Shown here piece after piece: positions 40,586-48,288 of a DNA stretch of 64,000 nucleotides. Source of the DNA: Streptomyces microflavus (GTDB taxonomy: Bacteria > Actinomycetota > Actinomycetes > Streptomycetales > Streptomycetaceae); the NCBI RefSeq assembly GCF_014650075.1, contig NZ_BMUG01000003.1:248001-312000 (forward strand), given 5' to 3'. The position numbers and the translations under genes are program-made. Within the stretch, counting starts at the first letter, position 1, and every line of letters begins with the position of its first letter. The notes below the pieces were generated by a model. The model saw nothing but the letters and a program-made list of their open reading frames with translations. It searched no databases and was not told the DNA's origin.

Positions 40586-41466
40586 CCTCTCCCATGAAAC
40601 TGGGCGCGGTGATCATCACCATGGGCAACCGCCCCGACGAGCTCCGCGCCCTCCTCGATTCGGTCACCGCGCAGGACGGTGACCGCATCGAGGTCGTGGT
40701 GGTCGGCAACGGGGCCCCGGTCCCGGACGTCCCGGCCGGTGTACGGACCGTGGAACTGCCCGAGAACCTCGGCATCCCCGGCGGCCGCAACGTCGGCATC
40801 GAGGCGTTCGGCCCCTCCGGCGCGGACGTGGACGCCCTGCTCTTCCTCGACGACGACGGGCTGCTGCCGAACCGGGACACCGCCGAGCTCTGCCGCCGGG
40901 CGTTCGAGGCGGACCCGGAGCTCGGCATCATCACCTTCCGGATCGCCGACCCGGAGACGGGCGCCACCCAGCGCCGGCACGTGCCCCGGCTCCGGGCGGC
41001 CGACCCGATGCGCTCCTCGCGCGTGACGACCTTCCTCGGCGGCGCCAACGCCGTACGCACCCGGGTGGTCGCCGAGGTCGGCCCGCTGCCGGAGGAGTTC
41101 TTCTACGCCCACGAGGAGACGGACCTCGCCTGGCGGGCGCTGGACGCGGGCTGGATGATCGACTACCGCGCCGACATGGTGCTGAACCACCCCACCACGG
41201 CCCCCTCCCGGCACGCGGTCTACCACCGCATGGTGGCCCGCAACCGGGTCTGGCTCGCCCGCCGGAACCTGCCCGCCCCACTGGTCCCGCTCTACGTGGG
41301 GGTCTGGCTGCTCCTCACCCTGGTCAGACGCCCGTCGCCACCCGCGCTGAAGGCATGGTTCGGCGGTTTCCGGGAAGGCTGGTCGACGCCCTGCGGACCC
41401 CGGCGCCCGATGAAGTGGCGTACGGTGTGGCGGCTGACGAGGCTGGGCCGACCTCCGGTCATCTGA
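40582..41466 (+). CDS. Family 2 glycosyltransferase
   Basis: 294 residues from GTG 40582, which overlaps the previous stop (GTGA); ATG 40594 is the alternative. GT-A fold: KLGAVIITMGNRPDELRALLDSVTAQ, VVVGNGAPVPDV, LPENLGIPGGRNVGIEAF, and the metal-binding FLDDDGLLP (DDD, the DxD equivalent). FFYAHEETDLAWRAL is the ED/Y motif of rhamnosyl-type GT2 enzymes. The C-terminus has one hydrophobic segment (PLYVGVWLLLTLV). It probably adds a sugar to the cell-surface product built by this operon. Confidence 0.85.
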   Translation: MTSPMKLGAVIITMGNRPDELRALLDSVTAQDGDRIEVVVVGNGAPVPDVPAGVRTVELPENLGIPGGRNVGIEAFGPSGADVDALLFLDDDGLLPNRDTAELCRRAFEADPELGIITFRIADPETGATQRRHVPRLRAADPMRSSRVTTFLGGANAVRTRVVAEVGPLPEEFFYAHEETDLAWRALDAGWMIDYRADMVLNHPTTAPSRHAVYHRMVARNRVWLARRNLPAPLVPLYVGVWLLLTLVRRPSPPALKAWFGGFREGWSTPCGPRRPMKWRTVWRLTRLGRPPVI

Positions 41467-41567
41467 GAGGCTTTCCTCTGAGAGCATGAGGCGTATTTTC
41501 TTTCCGGGACCTGTCCGCCTGAGCCGCGCCCGCGACTGGCTGCGCGTGAAGACGAGAGTTTCAACTT

Positions 41568-42497
41568 GTGAGTGACACGACCCACGACGGTGGGGTAGCC
41601 CTCGGGACCCCTCCGTCCGCCGACGAGGGCCTCGGCGCGGCCCAGCTGGCCGCCAAGTACGGCCTGACCGTGAGCGGCGCCCGGCCGGGGCTGTTCGCAT
41701 ACATGAAACAGCTCTGGGGCCGGCGCCACTTCATCCTGGCCTTCTCCCGGGCGAAGCTGACCGCGCAGTACAGCCAGGCCAAACTGGGCCAGCTGTGGCA
41801 GGTGGTCACGCCTTTGCTGAACGCCTGTGTCTATTACCTGATCTTCGGGCTGATCCTGGGGACCAGGGAGGGGATCCCCCACGAGGTCTTCGTGCCGTTC
41901 CTGGTCACGGGCGTCTTCGTCTTCACCTTCACGCAGAGCTCCGTGATGGCGGGCGTCAAGTCGATCTCCGGAAACCTCGGACTGGTCCGGGCCCTCCACT
42001 TCCCCCGGGCCTCGCTCCCCATCTCCTTCTCGCTCCAGCAGCTCCAGCAGCTGCTCTTCTCGATGATCGTGCTGGTAGCGGTCGCCATCATCTTCGGCAG
42101 CTACCCCTCGCTCTCGTGGCTCCTGGTGATCCCCGCCCTGATCCTCCAGTTCTTCTTCAACACCGGCCTGGCCCTCGTCATGGCGCGGCTCGGCTCCAAG
42201 ACCCCCGACCTCGCGCAGCTGATGCCGTTCGTCATGCGGACCTGGATGTACGCCTCGGGCGTCATGTTCTCCATCCCGGTGATGCTCAAGGACAAGCCGG
42301 CCTGGATCGCCGACGTGCTGCAGTACAACCCGGCGGCGATCTACATGGACCTGGTCCGCTTCGCCCTGATCGACGGATACGGCTCCGAGAACCTGCCGGA
42401 CCACGTCTGGGCCGTCGGCCTGGCCTGGGCCGTGCTGCTGGGCGTCGTGGGATTCGTGTACTTCTGGAAGGCAGAGGAACGGTACGGCCGTGGCTGA
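41568..42497 (+). CDS. ABC-2 type polysaccharide/teichoic-acid exporter permease (TagG/Wzm-like)
   Basis: 309 residues, GTG start 41568. N-terminal cytoplasmic segment with RRHFILAFSRAKLTAQYSQAKLGQLWQVVTPLLNACVYYLIFG, the amphipathic helix and first transmembrane segment characteristic of Wzm/TagG permeases. Six transmembrane segments in all, ending FVYFWKAEERYGRG. It pairs with the ATPase gene that overlaps it by 8 bp. Function: export of a lipid-linked glycopolymer or glycolipid across the membrane. A gap of 101 bp from the upstream gene may carry a weak internal promoter. Confidence 0.88.
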   Translation: MSDTTHDGGVALGTPPSADEGLGAAQLAAKYGLTVSGARPGLFAYMKQLWGRRHFILAFSRAKLTAQYSQAKLGQLWQVVTPLLNACVYYLIFGLILGTREGIPHEVFVPFLVTGVFVFTFTQSSVMAGVKSISGNLGLVRALHFPRASLPISFSLQQLQQLLFSMIVLVAVAIIFGSYPSLSWLLVIPALILQFFFNTGLALVMARLGSKTPDLAQLMPFVMRTWMYASGVMFSIPVMLKDKPAWIADVLQYNPAAIYMDLVRFALIDGYGSENLPDHVWAVGLAWAVLLGVVGFVYFWKAEERYGRG

Positions 42498-43275
42498 GGA
42501 CAACACGCAGGGACGGATTCCCACGGTCATCGCCGACGATGTCCACATCGTCTACCGGGTGAACGGCACCGGCGGCGGGCGGGGCAGCGCCACCGCGGCG
42601 CTGAGCCGCATGATGCGCCGCGGCAAGGGCGAGCCGCGCGGGGTCAGGAAGGTGCACGCCGTCCGCGGTGTCTCCTTCACCGCCTACCGCGGCGAGGCCA
42701 TCGGCCTCATCGGCACCAACGGCTCCGGGAAGTCGACGCTGCTGCGGGCCATCGCCGGCCTGCTGCCGACCGAGTCCGGCCATGTCTACACCGACGGCCA
42801 GCCCTCGCTGCTCGGCGTGAACGCGGCGCTGATGAGCGACCTCACCGGCGAGCGCAACGTGGTGCTGGGCGGTCTGGCCATGGGCATGACCCGGGACGAG
42901 ATCCGCGAGCGCTACCGCGAGATCGTGGACTTCTCCGGCATCAACGAGAAGGGCGACTTCATCACCCTGCCGATGCGGACGTACTCCTCCGGCATGGCGG
43001 CGCGCCTGCGCTTCTCCATCGCCGCCGCCAAGAACCACGACGTCCTCATGATCGACGAGGCGCTGGCCACCGGTGACCGCAAGTTCCGGGTCCGCTCCGA
43101 GGAGCGGATCCGCGAGCTCCGCAAGGAGGCGGGCACCGTCTTCCTGGTCAGCCACAACAACAAGTCGATCCGGGACACCTGCGACCGGGCGCTCTGGCTG
43201 GAGAAGGGCGAGCTCCTGATGGACGGCCCCACCGAGGAAGTCCTCAAGGCGTACGAACGCGAGACGGGCAAGTAG
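42490..43275 (+). CDS. ABC transporter ATP-binding protein (TagH/Wzt-like)
   Basis: 261 residues, GTG start 42490. VRGVSFTAYRGEAIGLIGTNGSGKSTLLRAIAGLL (Walker A), the signature MRTYSSGMAARLRFSIA (YSSGM, diagnostic for polysaccharide and teichoic-acid exporters) and Walker B VLMIDEALATGD. The H-loop is FLVSHNNKSI. It lacks the C-terminal carbohydrate-binding domain of long Wzt proteins, so substrate recognition is likely by the permease or the lipid. It is the last gene of the operon, followed by a 12-bp-stem terminator. Confidence 0.9.
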   Translation: MAEDNTQGRIPTVIADDVHIVYRVNGTGGGRGSATAALSRMMRRGKGEPRGVRKVHAVRGVSFTAYRGEAIGLIGTNGSGKSTLLRAIAGLLPTESGHVYTDGQPSLLGVNAALMSDLTGERNVVLGGLAMGMTRDEIRERYREIVDFSGINEKGDFITLPMRTYSSGMAARLRFSIAAAKNHDVLMIDEALATGDRKFRVRSEERIRELRKEAGTVFLVSHNNKSIRDTCDRALWLEKGELLMDGPTEEVLKAYERETGK

Positions 43276-43289
43276 CTCCGCAGCCGACC

Positions 43290-43352
43290 GTGGCCTCCGC
43301 CGGACCGCTTCCGGTGGGGGCCACTGCGGTGTGCGGGGGCGGCGGAGGCCAC
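43290..43352 (+). terminator. Terminator of the glycopolymer/exporter operon
   Basis: Perfect 12-bp arms GTGGCCTCCGCC and GGCGGAGGCCAC enclose a 39-nt loop with its own small hairpin (CCGGA...TCCGG). It starts 14 bp after the stop. Confidence 0.75.
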
Positions 43353-43636
43353 CCGCAGTACGCCTGCGCGGGCGATCTCCTCCCGGCGGATGACGTCAAT
43401 CCACCGGCGTACGAGGAAGGTTGACAAGCGGTGCGGTGTCCGCGCCGCGGGCGCTCCACCCCGCCGCACCCCTGTGAGCTGTACAACGTAAGCTGTAGCG
43501 GTGCTGATTCATGGCAAGTGGGGCGATACGCCCCCGGCGCTTCGCCCGCTGTGCCGCAGTGCACTCGGAAGAACGAGCGGCGTGTCCGAAAAGGGATGTT
43601 TTGGATCAGCAGTGTAGAACGGGTGATGTGACGGCA
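43353..43636 (+). promoter_or_regulatory. Control region of the hopanoid operon
   Basis: No convincing gene. TTGACA lies near 43422 without a clear -10 partner. AGCTGTA is repeated at 43477-43483 and 43491-43497 (14-bp period, a possible activator or repressor site). TTGGAT, 17 bp, TGATGT (about 43601-43629) is the best promoter candidate, placing a transcript start close to the short ORF at 43637. Confidence 0.4.
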
Positions 43637-43699
43637 ATGACGGAAAATCTCCAGCTCCGACGTGGTTTCGCCGTCCCCGCGCCGGGCGGTCCGCAGTGA
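43637..43699 (+). CDS. 20-codon ORF translationally coupled to hpnC
   Basis: ATG 43637 opens a 20-residue ORF (begins MTENLQLRRGF, ends PGGPQ) whose TGA overlaps the GTG of hpnC (GTGA). There is no clear Shine-Dalgarno sequence of its own; it may be leaderless. hpnC also has no Shine-Dalgarno sequence at its GTG, so its translation could depend on ribosomes finishing this ORF. It may be a leader peptide, or no more than a chance ORF. Confidence 0.4.
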   Translation: MTENLQLRRGFAVPAPGGPQ

Positions 43700-44607
43700 C
43701 CTCCACCCCGCAGGCGCGCACCGGTGACGCCACGCTCGGCAAGGCCGCGGACGAGAACTTCCCCGTGGCCCCGTTCTTCCTGCCCCGCGCCTGGCGCGAC
43801 GACCTGATGGCGGTCTACGGCTACGCCCGGCTCGTCGACGACATCGGCGACGGCGACCTCGCCCCCGGCGGCGCCGACGCCCGCCACCTGGGCCTGGACC
43901 CGGAACAGGGCGACGACCGGCTCGCCATGCTCGACGCGTTCGAGACCGACCTGCACCGGGTCTTCGCCACCACCGGCCAGGAGCCGCGCCACCCCCTGCT
44001 GCGCGCCCTGCGCCCCACCGTGCGGCGCCGCGCGCTCACCCCCGAACCCTTCCTCGGCCTGATCGAGGCCAACCGGCAGGACCAGAAGGTCCGCCGCTAC
44101 GCCACCTACGGGGAGCTCGCCGCCTACTGCGAGCTCTCCGCCAACCCGGTCGGCCGTCTGGTCCTCGCCCTCACCGGCACCACGAGCCCGGAGCGCGTAC
44201 GCCTCTCGGACGCGGTCTGCACCGCGCTCCAGATCGTCGAGCACCTCCAGGACGTGGCCGAGGACCTCGGACGCGACCGGATCTACCTGCCCGCCGAGGA
44301 CATGGACCGCTTCCGGGTCACCGAGGCCGACCTGGCCCGGCCGTCTGCGGGCGCCTCGGTCCGTGCCCTGATCGCCTACGAATCGGCACGCGCGAGCGAG
44401 CTGCTGAAGGAAGGCATCCCCCTGGTGGGCAGTGTCGACGGCAGACTCAAGCTCCTGCTCGCCGGATTCGTCGGCGGCGGCCGCGCCGCCCTCGCGGCGG
44501 TCTCGGCCGCCGGATTCGACGTACTGCCCGGGCCGCCCAAGCCCACCAAGCCCACCATGCTGCGCGAAGTCGCAGTCGTCCTGCGAAGAGCGCGTAGAGA
44601 GGGGTGA
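43696..44607 (+). CDS. hpnC: Squalene biosynthesis protein HpnC
   Basis: 303 residues, GTG 43696. Trans-isoprenyl diphosphate synthase (head-to-head) fold. First Asp-rich region VYGYARLVDDIGDGDLA, second IVEHLQDVAEDLGRDRIYLP (DxxED). AYCELSANPVGRLVL corresponds to the substrate-contact helix. In the HpnCDE pathway, HpnD makes presqualene diphosphate from two farnesyl diphosphates, HpnC converts it to hydroxysqualene and HpnE to squalene. First gene of a coupled series (its stop overlaps the hpnD GTG). Confidence 0.93.
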   Translation: MTSTPQARTGDATLGKAADENFPVAPFFLPRAWRDDLMAVYGYARLVDDIGDGDLAPGGADARHLGLDPEQGDDRLAMLDAFETDLHRVFATTGQEPRHPLLRALRPTVRRRALTPEPFLGLIEANRQDQKVRRYATYGELAAYCELSANPVGRLVLALTGTTSPERVRLSDAVCTALQIVEHLQDVAEDLGRDRIYLPAEDMDRFRVTEADLARPSAGASVRALIAYESARASELLKEGIPLVGSVDGRLKLLLAGFVGGGRAALAAVSAAGFDVLPGPPKPTKPTMLREVAVVLRRARREG

Positions 44608-45557
44608 GCCGGACCGTGGAGGGACAGACGACGTACATGTCGCCGCCGGTACAGGCCGCATACAGTTACTGCGAGGCCGTCACCGGACAGCAGGCCCGGA
44701 ACTTCGCCTACGGCATCAGACTGCTGCCGTACGAGAAGCGGCAGGCCATGTCGGCGCTGTACGCCTTCTCCCGTCGCGTCGACGACATCGGCGACGGAGA
44801 GCTGGACCCGGGCACCAAGCGGACCCGGCTGGAGAGCACCCGTGACCTGCTCGACCGGATCAGGCACGGCAAGGTCGAGGAGGACGACACCGACCCGGTG
44901 GCCGTCGCCCTCGCCGACGCCGCCCGCCGCTTCCCGCTGCCGCTCGACGGCCTCGACGAGCTGATCGACGGCGTCCTGATGGACGTCCGCGGCGCCACGT
45001 ACGAGACCTGGGACGACCTGAAGACCTACTGCCGCTGCGTCGCCGGGGCCATCGGACGCCTCAGCCTCGGCGTCTTCGGTACGGAACCGGGCGCACCCAG
45101 CGCCGAGCGGGCATCGGAGTACGCCGACACCCTCGGCCTCGCCCTCCAGCTCACCAACATCCTGCGTGACGTCCGGGAGGACGCCGGCAACGGGCGGACC
45201 TACCTCCCCGCCGACGACCTGGCCAAGTTCGGCTGCTCCGCCGGATTCCACCGTTCCACGCCGCCGCCCGGCTCCGACTTCGCGGGCCTCATCCACTTCG
45301 AGGTGCGCCGGGCACGCGCCCTGTTCGCCGAGGGGTACCGCCTGCTGCCGATGCTCGACCGCCGCAGCGGCGCCTGCGTCGCCGCCATGGCCGGGATCTA
45401 CCGCCGCCTGCTGGACCGGATCGAACGCGACCCGGAGGCCGTGCTGCGCGGCCGGGTCTCGCTGCCCGGCCACGAGAAGGCGTACGTCGCGGTGCGCGGC
45501 CTCTCCGGCCTGGACGCCCGCCATGTCTCCCGGCTGACCTCCAGGGGGCGGAGCTGA
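44604..45557 (+). CDS. hpnD: Presqualene diphosphate synthase HpnD
   Basis: 317 residues, GTG 44604 overlapping the hpnC stop. FSRRVDDIGDGELDPG is the first Asp-rich region; LQLTNILRDVREDAGNGRTYLP is the second (DxxED plus the conserved RxYxP). YCRCVAGAIGRLSLGVFG matches the squalene/phytoene synthase signature region. It condenses two FPP to presqualene diphosphate. Homology to HpnC is evident, indicating an old duplication. 136 bp separate it from hpnE, including an 18-bp tandem duplication. Confidence 0.93.
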   Translation: MSRTVEGQTTYMSPPVQAAYSYCEAVTGQQARNFAYGIRLLPYEKRQAMSALYAFSRRVDDIGDGELDPGTKRTRLESTRDLLDRIRHGKVEEDDTDPVAVALADAARRFPLPLDGLDELIDGVLMDVRGATYETWDDLKTYCRCVAGAIGRLSLGVFGTEPGAPSAERASEYADTLGLALQLTNILRDVREDAGNGRTYLPADDLAKFGCSAGFHRSTPPPGSDFAGLIHFEVRRARALFAEGYRLLPMLDRRSGACVAAMAGIYRRLLDRIERDPEAVLRGRVSLPGHEKAYVAVRGLSGLDARHVSRLTSRGRS

Positions 45558-45638
45558 TGCGTCCCGGCGGCTCCGGCGCCCGGTCAACCCTCCGGTGGCC
45601 CTACGCGTCCACGACTGCGACGATTCCTTCCGGGGCGG

Positions 45639-45674
45639 CCCGGCGATCCGTGACCACCCGGCGATCCGTGACAA
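45639..45674 (+). repeat. Two tandem 18-bp units upstream of hpnE
   Basis: CCCGGCGATCCGTGACCA at 45639-45656 and CCCGGCGATCCGTGACAA at 45657-45674, one mismatch. The copies lie in frame with an upstream GTG (45595) of hpnE and would encode PAIRDH/PAIRDN there. Confidence 0.85.
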
Positions 45675-45693
45675 CCGGGCGAGAGGGGCAGGC

Positions 45694-47079
45694 ATGAGCG
45701 ACGAGACCCCGCGCCCCGTCGCGGTCGTCGTCGGAGGCGGACTCGCCGGCATCACGGCGGCCCTCCGCCTGGCCGACGCCGGACTCGACGTCACCCTGCT
45801 GGAAGGACGGCCCCGCCTCGGCGGCCTCGCCTTCTCCTTCCAGCGCGGCGACCTCACCGTCGACAACGGTCAGCATGTCTATCTGCGCTGCTGCACCGGC
45901 TACCGCTGGTTCCTCGACCGCGTCGACGGCGCGCACCTCGCCCCGCTCCAGGACCGCCTGGACGTGCCCGTCCTGGACGTCGGCCGCGAAGCCGGACCCC
46001 GCCTGGGACGGCTGCGCCGCACCGGCCTGCCCGTACCGCTCCACCTCGCTGGCGGCCTGGCGGCCTACCCGCACCTCTCCCTCAAGGAGAAGGCGAACGT
46101 CGGCCGCGCCGCCCTCGCGCTCGGCCGCCTCGACCCCGCCGACCCGGCCCTCGACCGCATCGACTTCGCCACCTGGCTGAGGCAGCACGGCCAGTCGGAC
46201 CGCACCATCGAGGCGCTCTGGGACCTCGTCGGCGTCGCCACCCTCAACGCCACCGCCCCCAACGCCTCCATGGCCCTGGCCGCCAAGGTCTTCAAGACCG
46301 GCCTGCTCTCCGAGCCCGGCGCCGCCGACATCGGCTGGGCCACCGTGCCCCTCGGCGAGCTGCACGACACCCTCGCCCGCAAGGCCCTGGACACCGCGGG
46401 CGTCCGCACCGAACTGCGCGCCAAGGTGGGCTCCCTCACCCGCACCGAGGACGGCCGCTGGAGCGTCGAGACGGCGGGGGAGCGGATCACCGCCGACACC
46501 GTCGTGCTCGCCGTACCGCAGACCGAGACGCACGACCTGCTGCCCGCGGGAGCCCTGGACGAACCGGACCTGCTCCTCGACATCGACAACGCACCCATCC
46601 TCAACGTGCACGTCGTCTACGACCGCAAGGTGCTGCGCCGCCCGTTCTTCGCCGCCATCGGCTCCCCGGTCCAGTGGGTCTTCGACCGCACGCACTCCTC
46701 GGGGCTGAAGGGCCCCGGGCAGTATCTGGCGGTCTCCCAGTCCGCCGCCCAGGACGAGATCGACCTCCCCGTGGCCGAGCTGCGGACCCGCTACCTGCCC
46801 GAGCTGGAGCGGCTGTTGCCCGCCGCACGCGGTGCGGGTGTCCGGGACTTCTTCGTCACCCGGGAGCGCACCGCCACCTTCGCCCCCGCCCCGGGCGTCG
46901 GCCGGCTGCGCCCCGGCCCCCGTACACGGTTGCCCGGACTGCATCTGTCGGGCGCCTGGACCGCCACCGGCTGGCCCGCGACGATGGAGGGTGCGGTGCG
47001 CAGCGGCTTCCAGGCCGCCGACGCGGCCCTCAACGACCTCGGCCGGCCCCATGGACATCCGCTGCAGGAGGCGGCATGA
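45694..47079 (+). CDS. hpnE: Hydroxysqualene dehydroxylase HpnE
   Basis: 461 residues from ATG 45694 (GAGAGG upstream; GTG 45595 would add 33 residues including the tandem repeat). Amine-oxidase-like flavoprotein: dinucleotide-binding VAVVVGGGLAGITAALRLADAGLDVTLLEGRPRLGG near residue 10-45, VDNGQHVYLRCCTGYRWFL, and C-terminal PGLHLSGAWTATGWPATMEGAVRSGFQAADAAL, the second FAD motif. It reduces hydroxysqualene to squalene. It ends in an ATGA overlap with the prenyl synthase gene. Confidence 0.92.
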   Translation: MSDETPRPVAVVVGGGLAGITAALRLADAGLDVTLLEGRPRLGGLAFSFQRGDLTVDNGQHVYLRCCTGYRWFLDRVDGAHLAPLQDRLDVPVLDVGREAGPRLGRLRRTGLPVPLHLAGGLAAYPHLSLKEKANVGRAALALGRLDPADPALDRIDFATWLRQHGQSDRTIEALWDLVGVATLNATAPNASMALAAKVFKTGLLSEPGAADIGWATVPLGELHDTLARKALDTAGVRTELRAKVGSLTRTEDGRWSVETAGERITADTVVLAVPQTETHDLLPAGALDEPDLLLDIDNAPILNVHVVYDRKVLRRPFFAAIGSPVQWVFDRTHSSGLKGPGQYLAVSQSAAQDEIDLPVAELRTRYLPELERLLPAARGAGVRDFFVTRERTATFAPAPGVGRLRPGPRTRLPGLHLSGAWTATGWPATMEGAVRSGFQAADAALNDLGRPHGHPLQEAA

Positions 47080-48179
47080 GCATTACCACCGGAACAGAAG
47101 GAGAGTCAGTGACCCCGGCGAATCCGGCTTCCGACACCGTGGCGCAGACCACGGATGTCACCGCGCTTCTGGAGCGCGGACGAGCCCTGTCAGCGCCGGT
47201 GCTGCGGGCTGCCGTGGACCGGCTGGCGCCGCCCATGGACACCGTCGCGGCCTACCACTTCGGCTGGATCGACGCCGAGGGACGGCCCTCGGACGGTGAC
47301 GGCGGCAAGGCCGTGCGCCCCGCACTCGCCTTGCTGTCGGCCGAGGTGGCCGGCGCCCCCTCCGAGGCGGGCATCCCCGGTGCCGTGGCCGTCGAACTCG
47401 TACACAACTTCTCGCTGCTGCACGACGACCTGATGGACGGCGACGAGCAGCGCCGCCACCGCGACACGGTGTGGAAGGTGCACGGCCCCGCCCAGGCGAT
47501 CCTGGTCGGCGACGCGCTCTTCGCCCTGGCGTACGACGTCCTGCTGGAGCTCGGCACGGTCGAGGCGGGCCGCGCCGCCCGCCGGCTGACCTCGGCCACC
47601 CGCAAGCTCATCGACGGGCAGGCCCAGGACATCTCTTACGAGCACCGCGAGCGGGTCACCGTCGAGGAGTGCCTGGAGATGGAGGGCAACAAGACCGGCG
47701 CCCTGCTGGCCTGCGCGGTCTCCATCGGCGCGGTGCTCGGCGGTGCCGACGACCGTACCGCCGACACCCTGGAGGCGTACGGCTACCACCTGGGCCTCGC
47801 CTTCCAGGCCGTCGACGACCTGCTCGGCATCTGGGGCGACCCGGAGGCCACCGGCAAGCAGACCTGGAGCGACCTGCGCCAGCGCAAGAAGTCCCTCCCG
47901 GTCGTCGCCGCGCTCGCCGCGGGCGGCCCGGCCTCCGAGCGGCTCGGCGAACTGCTCGCGGCCGACGCCAAGAGCAGCGACTTCGACAGCTTCTCCGAAG
48001 AGGAGTTCGCCGCCCGCGCGGCGCTCATCGAGGAGGCGGGCGGCCGCGAGTGGACCGCCCAGGAAGCCCGTCGTCAGCACGCGGTCGCCATCGAGGCGCT
48101 GCACGGGGTCGACATGCCGCACCAGGTACGGGAGCAGCTCACCGCGCTCGCGGACTTCGTGGTGGTGCGGAAGAGATGA
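47076..48179 (+). CDS. Polyprenyl (farnesyl) diphosphate synthase of the hopanoid operon
   Basis: 367 residues. The first Asp-rich motif is at 117-121, LLHDDLMDGDEQRRHRDTVW (DDxxD). The second is at 247-254, FQAVDDLLGIWGD. The residues before the first motif (ELVHNFS) set chain length: small residues do not block the pocket strongly, so FPP or GGPP is possible. In this operon it most probably makes FPP for HpnD. A hairpin (48208-48239) follows before shc, so shc is partly uncoupled. Confidence 0.9.
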   Translation: MSITTGTEGESVTPANPASDTVAQTTDVTALLERGRALSAPVLRAAVDRLAPPMDTVAAYHFGWIDAEGRPSDGDGGKAVRPALALLSAEVAGAPSEAGIPGAVAVELVHNFSLLHDDLMDGDEQRRHRDTVWKVHGPAQAILVGDALFALAYDVLLELGTVEAGRAARRLTSATRKLIDGQAQDISYEHRERVTVEECLEMEGNKTGALLACAVSIGAVLGGADDRTADTLEAYGYHLGLAFQAVDDLLGIWGDPEATGKQTWSDLRQRKKSLPVVAALAAGGPASERLGELLAADAKSSDFDSFSEEEFAARAALIEEAGGREWTAQEARRQHAVAIEALHGVDMPHQVREQLTALADFVVVRKR

Positions 48180-48207
48180 TCAGCACGCGTATATGACTCG
48201 CAGTCGC

Positions 48208-48239
48208 CGGCCGACGCCCTGACCAAGGGGCGTCGGCCG
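48208..48239 (+). terminator. Hairpin between the prenyl synthase gene and shc
   Basis: A perfect 12-bp stem CGGCCGACGCCC / GGGCGTCGGCCG with an 8-nt loop, inside an otherwise co-directional gene series. No T-tract. It may be a partial terminator, a processing site or a 3' stabiliser. Confidence 0.6.
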
Positions 48240-48288
48240 ACGGAGACCCCAGCACAGCAGAGAAACCACTGCACGTAAGGGGAAGCTC

